DNA of 64,000 nucleotides from JAWXCM01 sp034408745 (lineage in GTDB: Bacteria; Acidobacteriota; Terriglobia; Bryobacterales; Bryobacteraceae). The number at the start of each line of letters is the position of its first letter. Within the stretch, counting starts at the first letter, position 1. Of the stretch, positions 55,260 through 63,564 are shown one piece after another. The position numbers and the translations under genes were made by a program. Under the pieces are notes generated by a model. The model worked only from the letters and a program-made list of their open reading frames with translations, was not told the DNA's origin and did not search any database. The stretch spans positions 25,487 to 89,486 of the forward strand of contig JAWXCM010000364.1 of the NCBI GenBank assembly GCA_034408745.1, in the 5' to 3' direction.

Positions 55260-55593
55260 GCGTTTAGAGGAGACGGGACCAGCGCCTCAGCCGGGCGATC
55301 CAGCCCTGTAGCCGTCGCGGCTCAAATCGACATGGCCCGGGAAGGCTGTGGCCAGGAGGCAGGCGCAGCGATTGGTGTCGCGATCTGTTTGGCACAGGTC
55401 CAACCCCGCCGAGCCGATTCCAGTTTGGGCCTTTCAAATGGCTCTGGGGGGCCCCCGCGTATGGGCGGCGCCAGCCGATGCTAAAAGCCAAAAGATTTTT
55501 TGACCCATTCCTCAATGCAGTTGCGCTAAAGCAGGTAGAAGCCGACAGCATCGCACCTGGAGCGTTACTCCCGGTGCGGCCAGTCCGTTTCCG

Positions 55594-55618
55594 AAAGCCG
55601 CTGAAAATCGCGGCTTTT
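55594..55618. terminator. Hairpin, probable bidirectional terminator
   Basis: Perfect arms AAAGCCGC and GCGGCTTT with an 8-base loop and T/A-rich flanks. It lies just upstream of the TPR gene in the 398-base gap 55260-55657. The rest of that gap shows no gene. It would end transcripts running from the kinase gene, so the TPR gene may have its own promoter. Confidence 0.5.
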
Positions 55619-55657
55619 AATGGGCAGTAAAGTTTTAACCGCATCGGAGAAACCCAT

Positions 55658-56614
55658 ATGAAACAATTGATTTTCCTGTTTACGCCCTTCCTGTTGTGCG
55701 CTGCCGACGTGGACCGAGTTGCCGATCTGATCGAGACCATGCGTCAGTTGACCTTTGCGGGAGACCTGCCTGGCGCCGGCCGCCTGGCGCCGGAACTGAT
55801 CAATGAGCTTGCCGCGCCACACCCGCTGGCCTGGCTCGGCTGGAACCAAATCGGCGTTTACTATGTCACCAGAGGCAAACTCGCCGAAGCCGAACGGGCT
55901 TATCTGCGCGGTGTGAAGCTGCTGGAACGGAACGGGACGGGCGGCAGCGACATGGCGCTCCTGCTGGTGAACCTGAGCGAACTTTACCTGACCATTGGCG
56001 CGCGAAACGCGCAGGCCGAAGCGCTCGCACGGCGTGCACTGCAACTGGCCGAACAGTCGTATCCCCCGGACACCCCGGCCCTTGCACACTTCATCTTCAC
56101 GCTCGGCGCGGCGCACCAACAATCGGGACATAACAAAGACGCGCTGATGCATTTTGAACGGGCGCTTGCTGTCGCTGGAAATGATAAAGATGGAAAGATC
56201 CGTCGCGGCTTTATACTTGCCAACCTCGGTGTGATACACGGGCGAAGCAAGCGGTGGACCGATGCCAGGGACGCGATGTCGCAAGCCGTCACCTTGCTCC
56301 AGGAGAACCTCGGATCGCGGCATGCCGATCTGATTCCCACGTACATCAATCTGGCGATGATCCACACTGAGTTTAAGCTGTGGGATTCGGCCAGCGCCGC
56401 CCTGGAGCAGGCGCGGACGATTACCGAATCGCAGCTCGGCCCGGACCACCCGTACATGGTTACCATCCTCGAATGCTCCGCATTCCTATTGAAAAAGACG
56501 GGGCATGGAGCCGAGGCCAGGGATCGACTTCGCCGCGCTAAATCGATTGCCGCGTTGAGGCCGCACGACACGGTACCGGAAACCTGGATCCACGTTTCGG
56601 ACTTGCGCAAGTAG
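55658..56614 (+). CDS. Exported tetratricopeptide-repeat protein
   Basis: A 318-residue protein with a signal peptide (LIFLFTPFLLCAAD). TPR_12-type repeats fill the rest: WNQIGVYYVTRGKLAEAERAY, LLVNLSELYLTIG, IFTLGAAHQQSGHNKDAL, ILANLGVIHGRSKRWTDA and TYINLAMIHTEFKLWDSA. It lies downstream of a kinase that itself lacks TPRs, so it may supply the protein-binding part of the same pathway, which is inference. Located in the periplasm. Confidence 0.82.
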   Translation: MKQLIFLFTPFLLCAADVDRVADLIETMRQLTFAGDLPGAGRLAPELINELAAPHPLAWLGWNQIGVYYVTRGKLAEAERAYLRGVKLLERNGTGGSDMALLLVNLSELYLTIGARNAQAEALARRALQLAEQSYPPDTPALAHFIFTLGAAHQQSGHNKDALMHFERALAVAGNDKDGKIRRGFILANLGVIHGRSKRWTDARDAMSQAVTLLQENLGSRHADLIPTYINLAMIHTEFKLWDSASAALEQARTITESQLGPDHPYMVTILECSAFLLKKTGHGAEARDRLRRAKSIAALRPHDTVPETWIHVSDLRK

Positions 56615-56739
56615 TCCCGGTGGTCTTGAATCCGGCTCAGAATTCGAGCTGCGGTTGTTCATTTCTTCTTAAACTAACGATATCGTAATCTTGCAGATGT
56701 CTGAACACAGCGTGGAACACCGGTAGCACGGGGAACAAG

Positions 56740-57759
56740 ATGAAGCAGTTTGGGCAGTACACGCGCAGGGAGTTTGCATGCGTCCTTCTTGCCGCGAACG
56801 AAGAGAACCGAACCACCAAAGCGAAGGAACCAGTCACGACCAAAGCGGAGTGGCAGACTCTGCGGCGCTCGACCCTCGCCGGCATGCAGGAGGTAATGGG
56901 CCCGCTTCCCAGATCGCCGGCGGATCCACCTGAAATGAAAGTCGTGGAAGAGTATGCTTCTGAGCGATGGATCAGAAGAAGAATTACATTCTCATCGGGC
57001 GACGGAGATGCGGTGCCGGCCTGGCTGTTTACACCGCGAAGTCGCAACGGCCGTCACAGAGCGGCGCTGTGCCTGCATCAGACCACCGCGACAGGTAAAG
57101 CCGAACCAGCCGGACTCGGTGGAAAACCAAATCTGCACTACGCTCTCGAGTTGGCCGAGCGAGGCTTTGTCACACTTGCACCGGACTACCCCAAGTTTGG
57201 CGATTACCAAACGAATCCGTATTCGATGGGGTATGTGAGTACGACGATGAAGGGTGTTCGGAATCACCGGCGTGCCGTGGATCTGCTCTGTTCTCTGCCA
57301 AATGTCAGCCCCCGCAGAATCGCTGCAATTGGTCATTCTCTCGGCGGGCATAACGCCCTGTTCCTGGCAGCCTTCGATCCGAGAGTACAGGTCGTAGTGA
57401 CAAGCTGTGGCTTCACATCTTTCGCGAAATACTATGGCGGAGACCTGGCCGGATGGAGCCACGCCGGCTACATGCCCCGCATTGCTTCGGTTTATGGGAA
57501 GGATCCGGCAAGAGTACCCTTTGATTTCCCGGCGATTCTTCAGAGCCTGGCTCCGCGCCCGCTGTTTATCAATGCTCCACTGCGTGATTCCAACTTCGAC
57601 GTGTCGGGCGTTGACGACTGTGTTCGGGCAGCGCAGGATGTGTATCGAAGGGTGTTTCGTACGTCTCGCCGGATACAGGTCGAGCACCCCGACTGCGGCC
57701 ATGATTTCCCACCAGAAATACGAACCGCGGCCTACGACTTTATGATGCGAATGCTTTAA
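56740..57759 (+). CDS. Alpha/beta hydrolase (dienelactone hydrolase / acetyl xylan esterase-like)
   Basis: A 339-residue hydrolase. VPAWLFTPRSRNGRHRAALCLHQTT is the pre-oxyanion strand, IAAIGHSLGGHNALFLAAFDPR has the nucleophile Ser in GHSLGG, LAPRPLFINAPLRDSNFDV holds the acid region, and HPDCGHDFPP has the catalytic His. The N-terminus YTRREFACVLLAANEE is a weak twin-arginine-like leader without a long hydrophobic core. Such enzymes often act on acetylated sugars. It precedes the conflict-system genes by 140 bases. Confidence 0.8.
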   Translation: MKQFGQYTRREFACVLLAANEENRTTKAKEPVTTKAEWQTLRRSTLAGMQEVMGPLPRSPADPPEMKVVEEYASERWIRRRITFSSGDGDAVPAWLFTPRSRNGRHRAALCLHQTTATGKAEPAGLGGKPNLHYALELAERGFVTLAPDYPKFGDYQTNPYSMGYVSTTMKGVRNHRRAVDLLCSLPNVSPRRIAAIGHSLGGHNALFLAAFDPRVQVVVTSCGFTSFAKYYGGDLAGWSHAGYMPRIASVYGKDPARVPFDFPAILQSLAPRPLFINAPLRDSNFDVSGVDDCVRAAQDVYRRVFRTSRRIQVEHPDCGHDFPPEIRTAAYDFMMRML

Positions 57760-57899
57760 AGGCCGCGACGCTTATGGGCAAGGAAGCTCCGGTACAGCCA
57801 CCGGTATTTCCTGATTTCCAGGATGCAATTATTTCCGGGCGACGCCGGTGGCAGATTGACTCGGATTGCAAGCCAGGTTAGGGTAGGTATCGCGTAGCA

Positions 57900-58586
57900 A
57901 TGCGACAACTGTTCCTTTCGTACCGATTTCGGCCGGATGACGAGCCCTGGGCCGCCAGATTCAAGCGCCTTGTGGACAGCCACTGCCTCAGCTGCGTCAC
58001 GGGCGAGGATCTCGGAGCCGAGCCGATACTGACAGAGGTAACCAGGCGAATATCCCAGTCCGACGCACTCGTAGCTCTGTTCCTTAATCCATATAAATCG
58101 GACGATTTTCACAAATGGATCTTCAGAGAATACACGGATGCCCTCAGGGGCGGAAAACGCGTAGTCGCAGTGGTTCAGGACGGTTTTCCGTGGGTTAACC
58201 TGGAAGACAAAGAGTACGTGAAGTTCGATCCGGCCGATCCAGTGCCTGCGTTTCTGAAGCTGTCGAAGATCATCGGCGACTGGCGTCACCAGGCGGGCCG
58301 CACCGTGCTCATTCGGCTTTCGCCCCCGCTGGCTGCTCGCGACGCCTACATGCCCGGGGCGACCTGTCGCTACCGGCTTAGACGGAGGTTCGAGGTCGTC
58401 AAGGACTGGGCACTCGCAAAGCCCGACCGGCTCGACGGCACCGGGGTTGGCTTCGCAGTGCACGGCGTTCCCGATGATGTACAGATCGAAATTCAGGTCA
58501 CGGGCGGCAATACCGGAAGCACATACATCTCCGTGGTCAATCCAGAATTGCTGGCAGTGGAACTGACAAAAGACGAACTCGCCTGA
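57900..58586 (+). CDS. TIR-like domain protein of a predicted conflict system
   Basis: A 228-residue protein. Residues about 2-110 resemble a TIR domain: RQLFLSYRF (strand A), then ARFKRLVDSH, a GEDLGAEPILTEVTRRISQSD loop, ALVALFLN, and KWIFREYTDALRGGKRVVAVV. There Glu77 after Trp73 sits where TIR NADases keep the catalytic Glu. Residues about 120-228 form a beta-rich second domain of unknown kind. No signal peptide or membrane segment. GAGGAGAACGAC separates it by 11 bases from the next gene, so both are surely co-transcribed. Roles as NAD-cleaving effector or as adaptor are both possible. Confidence 0.7.
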   Translation: MRQLFLSYRFRPDDEPWAARFKRLVDSHCLSCVTGEDLGAEPILTEVTRRISQSDALVALFLNPYKSDDFHKWIFREYTDALRGGKRVVAVVQDGFPWVNLEDKEYVKFDPADPVPAFLKLSKIIGDWRHQAGRTVLIRLSPPLAARDAYMPGATCRYRLRRRFEVVKDWALAKPDRLDGTGVGFAVHGVPDDVQIEIQVTGGNTGSTYISVVNPELLAVELTKDELA

Positions 58587-58597
58587 GGAGAACGACA

Positions 58598-61500
58598 ATG
58601 GACCTCTCCCTGAACCAGAAAGCAGTTCAGCTGGCCCCCGAGTGGTGGCAGTGGGAGGTATTCCTCGACGGCCCGGATTCGGATCTGGACCAGGTTGCCT
58701 CGGTCGAGTACCTCCTGCATCCCACTTTCTCCGAGCCCCGTCCCCGTCGGACCGATCGCGCGTCGCGTTTTGCCGTACGCAGCGAGGCATGGGGCGAATT
58801 CATGGTCTATGCCGAGGTTCAGCTACGCATCGGCGAACCTATTCACCTCAGACACTGGCTCCGGCTGCAGGCACCGGCCAGGGGGGATAGCTGCACAATG
58901 TTGCTCGTGGGTTCGCCTGGCGATGAAGCATTCACAGATGAACTCCAGACGCGCCTCGAAAACTGTGGGTTCACCGTTCATCGCATCGTCGACACGGCAT
59001 CGCTCCGCGACGCCACGGTGGCAGTGGCCCTGCTGTCCGCTGGGACGAATCCATGGCTTGAGAAAGACCTCGAGCAGTTTGCAGAGGCACACAAGACAGT
59101 GCTGACCGTTGGCTTCGATGACGTCGAGCCTCCGCCGTGTCTCGCGCACTACCGTTGCCCCCCAGACGCAGCTACACGCCTCAGGAATACCGAGCAATGG
59201 CTGGTTCAGGTGCTCGACCGTTCAGATTTTCCATTTACCGGCGACACGATTCCGCCCGTGCCGAGCGCTTTCTGGAGCCGCAGGCTGGCGCTTGCAAGTT
59301 TCGATCTGCAACGCGCCACAGCCTCCATGTTCCCGCTCGCAGCGGACGGCGTCGTGCGGTGTACCGCTGTCGCGGTTGCTCCGGACCGGCTGATCGCACC
59401 TCTGGAAGTCCTGATGGACGCGACCTCGTTTTCCATCAACGGTGTTTCGATTCAGCCACTGCCAAATCAGGGCAAAGACGTCATGGCGTTCGAGTATCCT
59501 GTACCGAACGGCAGCTTCATCCCGCTGTCGCAAACCGCGCCGCTCGATCCGGCGATTGGGGTCGTGCGCTGTGACGAAAGCACGGTGCCGCAAACGGATC
59601 GCGGCTACAGACTCTCCTTCGGCTGGTTATGCTCGCCTCCCGGCCAGGAAATCGCCCATGATGTTCCAAACGTGGCATCCGGCGCAGCGATCGTCTCGCT
59701 GGAGACCGGAGACCTTCTGGGACTTCAGTTGCGACCGCAACGTATGGTTAGCGCAGCCAGTATCCGCCGCGCTTTGGGTGAGGCTGTCGGCGACGAAACG
59801 CGCCCGGCAGAGCTGGAATCCAGAGGCGGCGCGGAGGACGCGGCATTCCTCGAGCGGCGAGCGAACGCCGAAGACTATGCAGACCGCAACGGCTACGATA
59901 CGGATTTCCTGGGCATTTCCGTTCCGCTCCCGAAGACCTCAGCCGAGTCCACCGTACTCAGGTACAGGAACTTCAGCGTGGCGATGCACCGGCAGAGGCA
60001 ACTCGCGCTATATGCCGTTGTGAATATCGACGGAAAGCACGTGGTGGAGGAGCATCGGTCCGGCGATCCCTGGCAACTGGATCCGCGGCTTGCCGGCGAT
60101 CTGCAGGTGGGCCAAAGCTACTACGCGGGAACTCCGCTGGATCGCGGCCACATGGTGCGCCGTATCGATCCGGTGTGGGGCGACAACTTCAAACAGGCTG
60201 AGTTAGATACGTTTCATTACCCGAATTCCTGCCCTCAGCATAAAAACCTGAACAGGAAAACGTGGAATGATCTCGAAGATTATATCTATTTCCACTTAAA
60301 AAGCGATAAGCAGCGGGTGACCGTGTTTACCGGGCCCGTGCTCGCGGCTGACGATCCTGTTTTTCATGGCAGGAAACTGCCGCGGGAGTTCTGGAAAATC
60401 ATTGCCTTCCGGTTGCCTGACGGCAATTTATCGGCGACGGCATATATCCTCAGCCAGGAAGACATGATCCGCGGTTTGGAATTCGTTTTCGGCGAGTTCC
60501 GCACTTACCAGGTCCCCGTAGCTCTGATCGAAAAGAAAACACGGCTCGACTTCGGTAGTCTGCGTAAACATGATCCAAAGGCCAGAAGTCGGGGCATGCT
60601 CGAGGGCGCGGCGCCTTCGGAGATTCGCGGGGCGGCGGATCTCGATATCGGCGACGTGGATGCCGGGCCGGCGACTGGCGCACGTGGCATAACCGGCCCG
60701 GCCTGGCGCGACAAGCTGGATTTCCAGACGCAGTTCGACGCTGCGTTGGAAACATTCGACTGGAAGACGGTAGACACACTGGTGGAATCGCTGGTCATGC
60801 GTCTGGGGCAGGGTACCACCGAGCTGGATCCTGCTTTCGCGAATCGCACGTTGATGCGGCTCCAGCGCAAGCGGCGGTTCGGCGCAATGACGCGTGCCGG
60901 CGAGGCCTTTCTGCATGCGGGATTCCGCGGTCCACAGGTCCGCCGGCGATATGCGCAGGCCCTGATCGACCAGGGAGTCTTTCAGGCAGCTGCACTTGTG
61001 CTCCAGGGCATCGTCAGCGACGACAAGGCTCCACCGGCGGAACAGGAGGAAGCGCAGGGTCTGCTTGGGAGGATCTCAAAACAGATCTATACAAACCTGA
61101 ACTGCCCCGGCAACCCGCGTAACGTCGCGTCGCTGCAGGAGGCGGTGGACACCTATTTTCTCAGTTATTCGGTCAATCCAGCAAAAAATTACTGGCACGG
61201 AATCAACGTCGCCGCCTGTCTGCTGCGGGCGGAGCGGGACGGTATCAGGCTCCGATTTACGTCAGATCCCAGGCAGATCCTCCAGGATATTCTCGACAAC
61301 ATGCTGCGCCGTGAGGAGCAGTCGACCAGCGGAGAGCTGAACGCGTATGAACAGGCAACGTGCATGGAGGCCTGTATCGGACTCGGCGACTTCGACAGCG
61401 CGCTGCAACGCGCGAAGATGTTTGCCGGTTCGAAAGATGCGGATGCGTTCGAATTCGCATCGTGCCTCCGGCAACTCGAGGAGGTCTGGCAACTTCGTTC

Positions 61501-62305
61501 CGATTCCGAGCCCGGGAGTTTAATCCTGCCCGAACTGCGTGCCGCGTTACTGAGCAGATCCGGCGGATCCCTTCAGGTTTCGCCTTCAGCGGCGCAGAGC
61601 AACCTGCAAAAAGTGTTCGGGGCCGACGGGTCTCTCGCACTGGAGTGGTACCAACTCGGCCTGCGAAGAGCCGAATCCGTGGTTCGTATCGAGACAAACC
61701 AGAAGGGCTACGGGACCGGGTGGCTGCTGGACATCGGAAAGCTGGTTCCCGGCAAGCCAAACCGGACACTGTTGATCACAAATGCCCACGTAATCGGTCC
61801 AGATACTTCCGACCGTTATCCCGGCGCCCTGACGCCGGAGCAGGCGACCGTCAACTTCCTGATGTTGAATCAGAAAGTGCCGGCGGGAAAAGTGATTTTC
61901 CATTCGCCGGTGAACCAGCTCGACGCCACACTGCTGGAGTTGCCCGAACTCCCGGCGGGTGTGACGCCGCTGGAAATCGACGTCCAGCCGATCCGTGTGG
62001 AGGAGAAGGACCCGAGCCGTTTGTACATGATTGGCTGTCCGGCCGGCCGCAGTCTCGAATTCTCGCTGCACGATAATTTCCTGCTCGCGGCAAATCAAAG
62101 GCTCGTGCATTACCGGACTCCGTCCGAGCCCGGATCTTCCGGCAGCCCGGTTTTCGGGCCAACGGACTGGAGAGTGGTCGCGCTCCACCATGCCGGCAGC
62201 AGGGAAATGCCGTGTCTCGACCGCAGCGGAACTTACGAAGCGAACGAAGGAATCGCATTGGGAGCCCTGGCGAAGTGGATTGCTGAGGCGTCTTCTAAGT
62301 CGTGA
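58598..62305 (+). CDS. pYEATS / TIR-like / trypsin-like / NUC endonuclease / TPR-like / trypsin multidomain protein
   Basis: A 1235-residue cytosolic-type protein with no signal peptide. In order: pYEATS-like domain (1-90: WWQWEVFLDGP, VEYLLHPTFSEP); second TIR-like region (98-208: CTMLLVGSPGDEAFTDELQ); trypsin-like domain without recognisable triad (about 225-395); DNA/RNA non-specific endonuclease (about 425-655) with DRGHM (His518) and NSCPQHKNLNRKTWNDLE (Asn552, Glu560 as metal-site candidates); helical repeat region (about 700-985); trypsin-like protease (about 1020-1235) with His1064 in ITNAHVIG, Asp1109 in NQLDATLLEL and Ser1181 in PGSSGSPVFG. Sensor, nuclease and protease in one chain, next to a TIR gene, suggest an immunity or abortive-infection system. 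Proteolytic self-release of the nuclease is a possible mechanism, inferred only. Confidence 0.85.
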   Translation: MDLSLNQKAVQLAPEWWQWEVFLDGPDSDLDQVASVEYLLHPTFSEPRPRRTDRASRFAVRSEAWGEFMVYAEVQLRIGEPIHLRHWLRLQAPARGDSCTMLLVGSPGDEAFTDELQTRLENCGFTVHRIVDTASLRDATVAVALLSAGTNPWLEKDLEQFAEAHKTVLTVGFDDVEPPPCLAHYRCPPDAATRLRNTEQWLVQVLDRSDFPFTGDTIPPVPSAFWSRRLALASFDLQRATASMFPLAADGVVRCTAVAVAPDRLIAPLEVLMDATSFSINGVSIQPLPNQGKDVMAFEYPVPNGSFIPLSQTAPLDPAIGVVRCDESTVPQTDRGYRLSFGWLCSPPGQEIAHDVPNVASGAAIVSLETGDLLGLQLRPQRMVSAASIRRALGEAVGDETRPAELESRGGAEDAAFLERRANAEDYADRNGYDTDFLGISVPLPKTSAESTVLRYRNFSVAMHRQRQLALYAVVNIDGKHVVEEHRSGDPWQLDPRLAGDLQVGQSYYAGTPLDRGHMVRRIDPVWGDNFKQAELDTFHYPNSCPQHKNLNRKTWNDLEDYIYFHLKSDKQRVTVFTGPVLAADDPVFHGRKLPREFWKIIAFRLPDGNLSATAYILSQEDMIRGLEFVFGEFRTYQVPVALIEKKTRLDFGSLRKHDPKARSRGMLEGAAPSEIRGAADLDIGDVDAGPATGARGITGPAWRDKLDFQTQFDAALETFDWKTVDTLVESLVMRLGQGTTELDPAFANRTLMRLQRKRRFGAMTRAGEAFLHAGFRGPQVRRRYAQALIDQGVFQAAALVLQGIVSDDKAPPAEQEEAQGLLGRISKQIYTNLNCPGNPRNVASLQEAVDTYFLSYSVNPAKNYWHGINVAACLLRAERDGIRLRFTSDPRQILQDILDNMLRREEQSTSGELNAYEQATCMEACIGLGDFDSALQRAKMFAGSKDADAFEFASCLRQLEEVWQLRSDSEPGSLILPELRAALLSRSGGSLQVSPSAAQSNLQKVFGADGSLALEWYQLGLRRAESVVRIETNQKGYGTGWLLDIGKLVPGKPNRTLLITNAHVIGPDTSDRYPGALTPEQATVNFLMLNQKVPAGKVIFHSPVNQLDATLLELPELPAGVTPLEIDVQPIRVEEKDPSRLYMIGCPAGRSLEFSLHDNFLLAANQRLVHYRTPSEPGSSGSPVFGPTDWRVVALHHAGSREMPCLDRSGTYEANEGIALGALAKWIAEASSKS

Positions 62306-62648
62306 CGAGCTACTTCAATGCCACCTCCCGAGGCTATTCTGGCCCAGATGCGTGAGTCTGGGGGGACAGATTTCTCGTCTGGAAGAAATTAAATCGACCT
62401 GGATTCAAAAGATTAGCTTCCGTATAACTGAAAATAACCGGCCAATGTTGAAATGAGGCGAGTCGCCGCGGAACAGCGTGGCGCGATATTCTTTTCTCGT
62501 TTGAATTGACTTTGCCGGGAGGGAGAAGGCCCGGCCAGCAGATCGAGACTTGGCAGGCGACGGTCAACGGCGGGCCTTCACACCAGCCGTGATTATTTTT
62601 ATCGCACTGCCTGAGGTGAAACACAACTTCGACCCGGGGTAGTGCCGC
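62306..62648. other. Intergenic region between conflict genes and mobile debris
   Basis: No gene was recognised. A TA-richer stretch at about 62380-62450 contrasts with the surroundings. From about 62575 rightward the sequence may be an extension of the recombinase fragment, interrupted by a TAG near 62640. The GTTTGAATTGACTTTGCC segment near 62499 has a TTGACT that could be a -35 element, without a convincing -10. Confidence 0.3.
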
Positions 62649-62756
62649 TGGATCAACTGGACTGCTCGCCAGATGCTCTCGATTCTCAGCAACCACGTCT
62701 ACGCGGGATTGGTCGTCCACGGCTTCGCGTTCCACGAAGGATGTCATGCCGCGCTT
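62649..62756 (+). pseudogene. Serine recombinase, C-terminal fragment
   Basis: A 36-codon rightward piece reads WTARQMLSILSNHVYAGLVV then HGFAFHEGCHAAL. This matches the recombinase domain of large serine recombinases (typical W-x-x-x-x-V-x-x-I-L-x-N-P-x-Y-A-G, then the G-x-H-x-A-x-V end). A TAG lies just upstream of it, and it stops where the istA fragment begins. It is a remnant of an integrated element. Confidence 0.6.
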
Positions 62757-63455
62757 GGTTGTCGAGAACCACGATTCGGGGAGCGCAGCCCAGCCGTTGA
62801 AAGGCGCGCTCGTGTAATTCGGCCCAGATCTGCGTACCCGGCCGGAATGAAAGCAGGCGTACCGACTTGCGACTGTAGCCCAGTGTGAGCACGAACAAAC
62901 GCGTGCGACGGTACTTGCCCGTCTGTGGATCGCGAACCATTGGGCCAGTGCCATAGTCGACCTGTGCTTCTTCACCCGGCGGCGTCAGGATGACGCAGCG
63001 GGCAACCTGTGGCTTTGCACCGCGGAGTCTCCGGGCATAGCGCTTGACCGTTTCGTACGCCCCGGTGAGGCCATGCTGATCGACCAGGTCCTGCCAGATC
63101 GCCTTCGGCCTCGCGACAGGTCCGCTTCGATCTGCTCCCGCCATGGCTCGCAGACACTGGCCGAAGTGGTTTCGTTCCTCTCCGGGGCCACGGAGTCGGT
63201 GGTCACCTCATTGGCCGGTTTTGAAATCTCAGGGTCGGCGGTCACCTCGGCAGCAAGCGGAGCGTTGGCCGGTTTTGCCGGCGGCCTTCGCCCCCAGCTC
63301 CCGGGCGGTCGCACCGGAATGCCCTCTGCTTTCAAATACCCGGCCGCCGTCTCTCGCCGGATTCCCGTTGTCTTCTCAATGCGCCGAAGCGGCCAACCCA
63401 TCCGGCCCAGCGCAATCACCTGCTGTCGTTTGTCTTCGCTCAAGACATTGCTCAC
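62757..63455 (-). pseudogene. IS21-family transposase IstA, broken
   Basis: Leftward from ATG 63455 the frame begins KRQQVIALGRMGWPLRRIEKTTGIRRETAAGYL, the IstA helix-turn-helix. It then runs to REQIEADLSRGR near 63115. After a one-base shift the other frame continues KAIWQDLVDQHGLTGAYETV, then AQVDYGTGPM (first Asp of the DDE core), and YSRKSVRLLSF. It is cut off at IVVLDN (second Asp) at about 62757, where the recombinase fragment starts. No istB is visible. Not able to transpose. Confidence 0.8.
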
Positions 63456-63564
63456 GTCGAGCGAGCTTATCCCTCGCCTCCGACTTCTGTCTGAGCGCCT
63501 CTTTCCGTTGGCCGGTTTTCAGGTGACCCCCGAGCCATCGACGAGGGGCTGTAGCCACCGCCGA

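Noticed and set aside
62334..62975. Leftward 213-codon frame overlapping the istA and recombinase remnants
   Set aside because: No similarity to either element could be seen, and it runs through the junction between two unrelated fragments.
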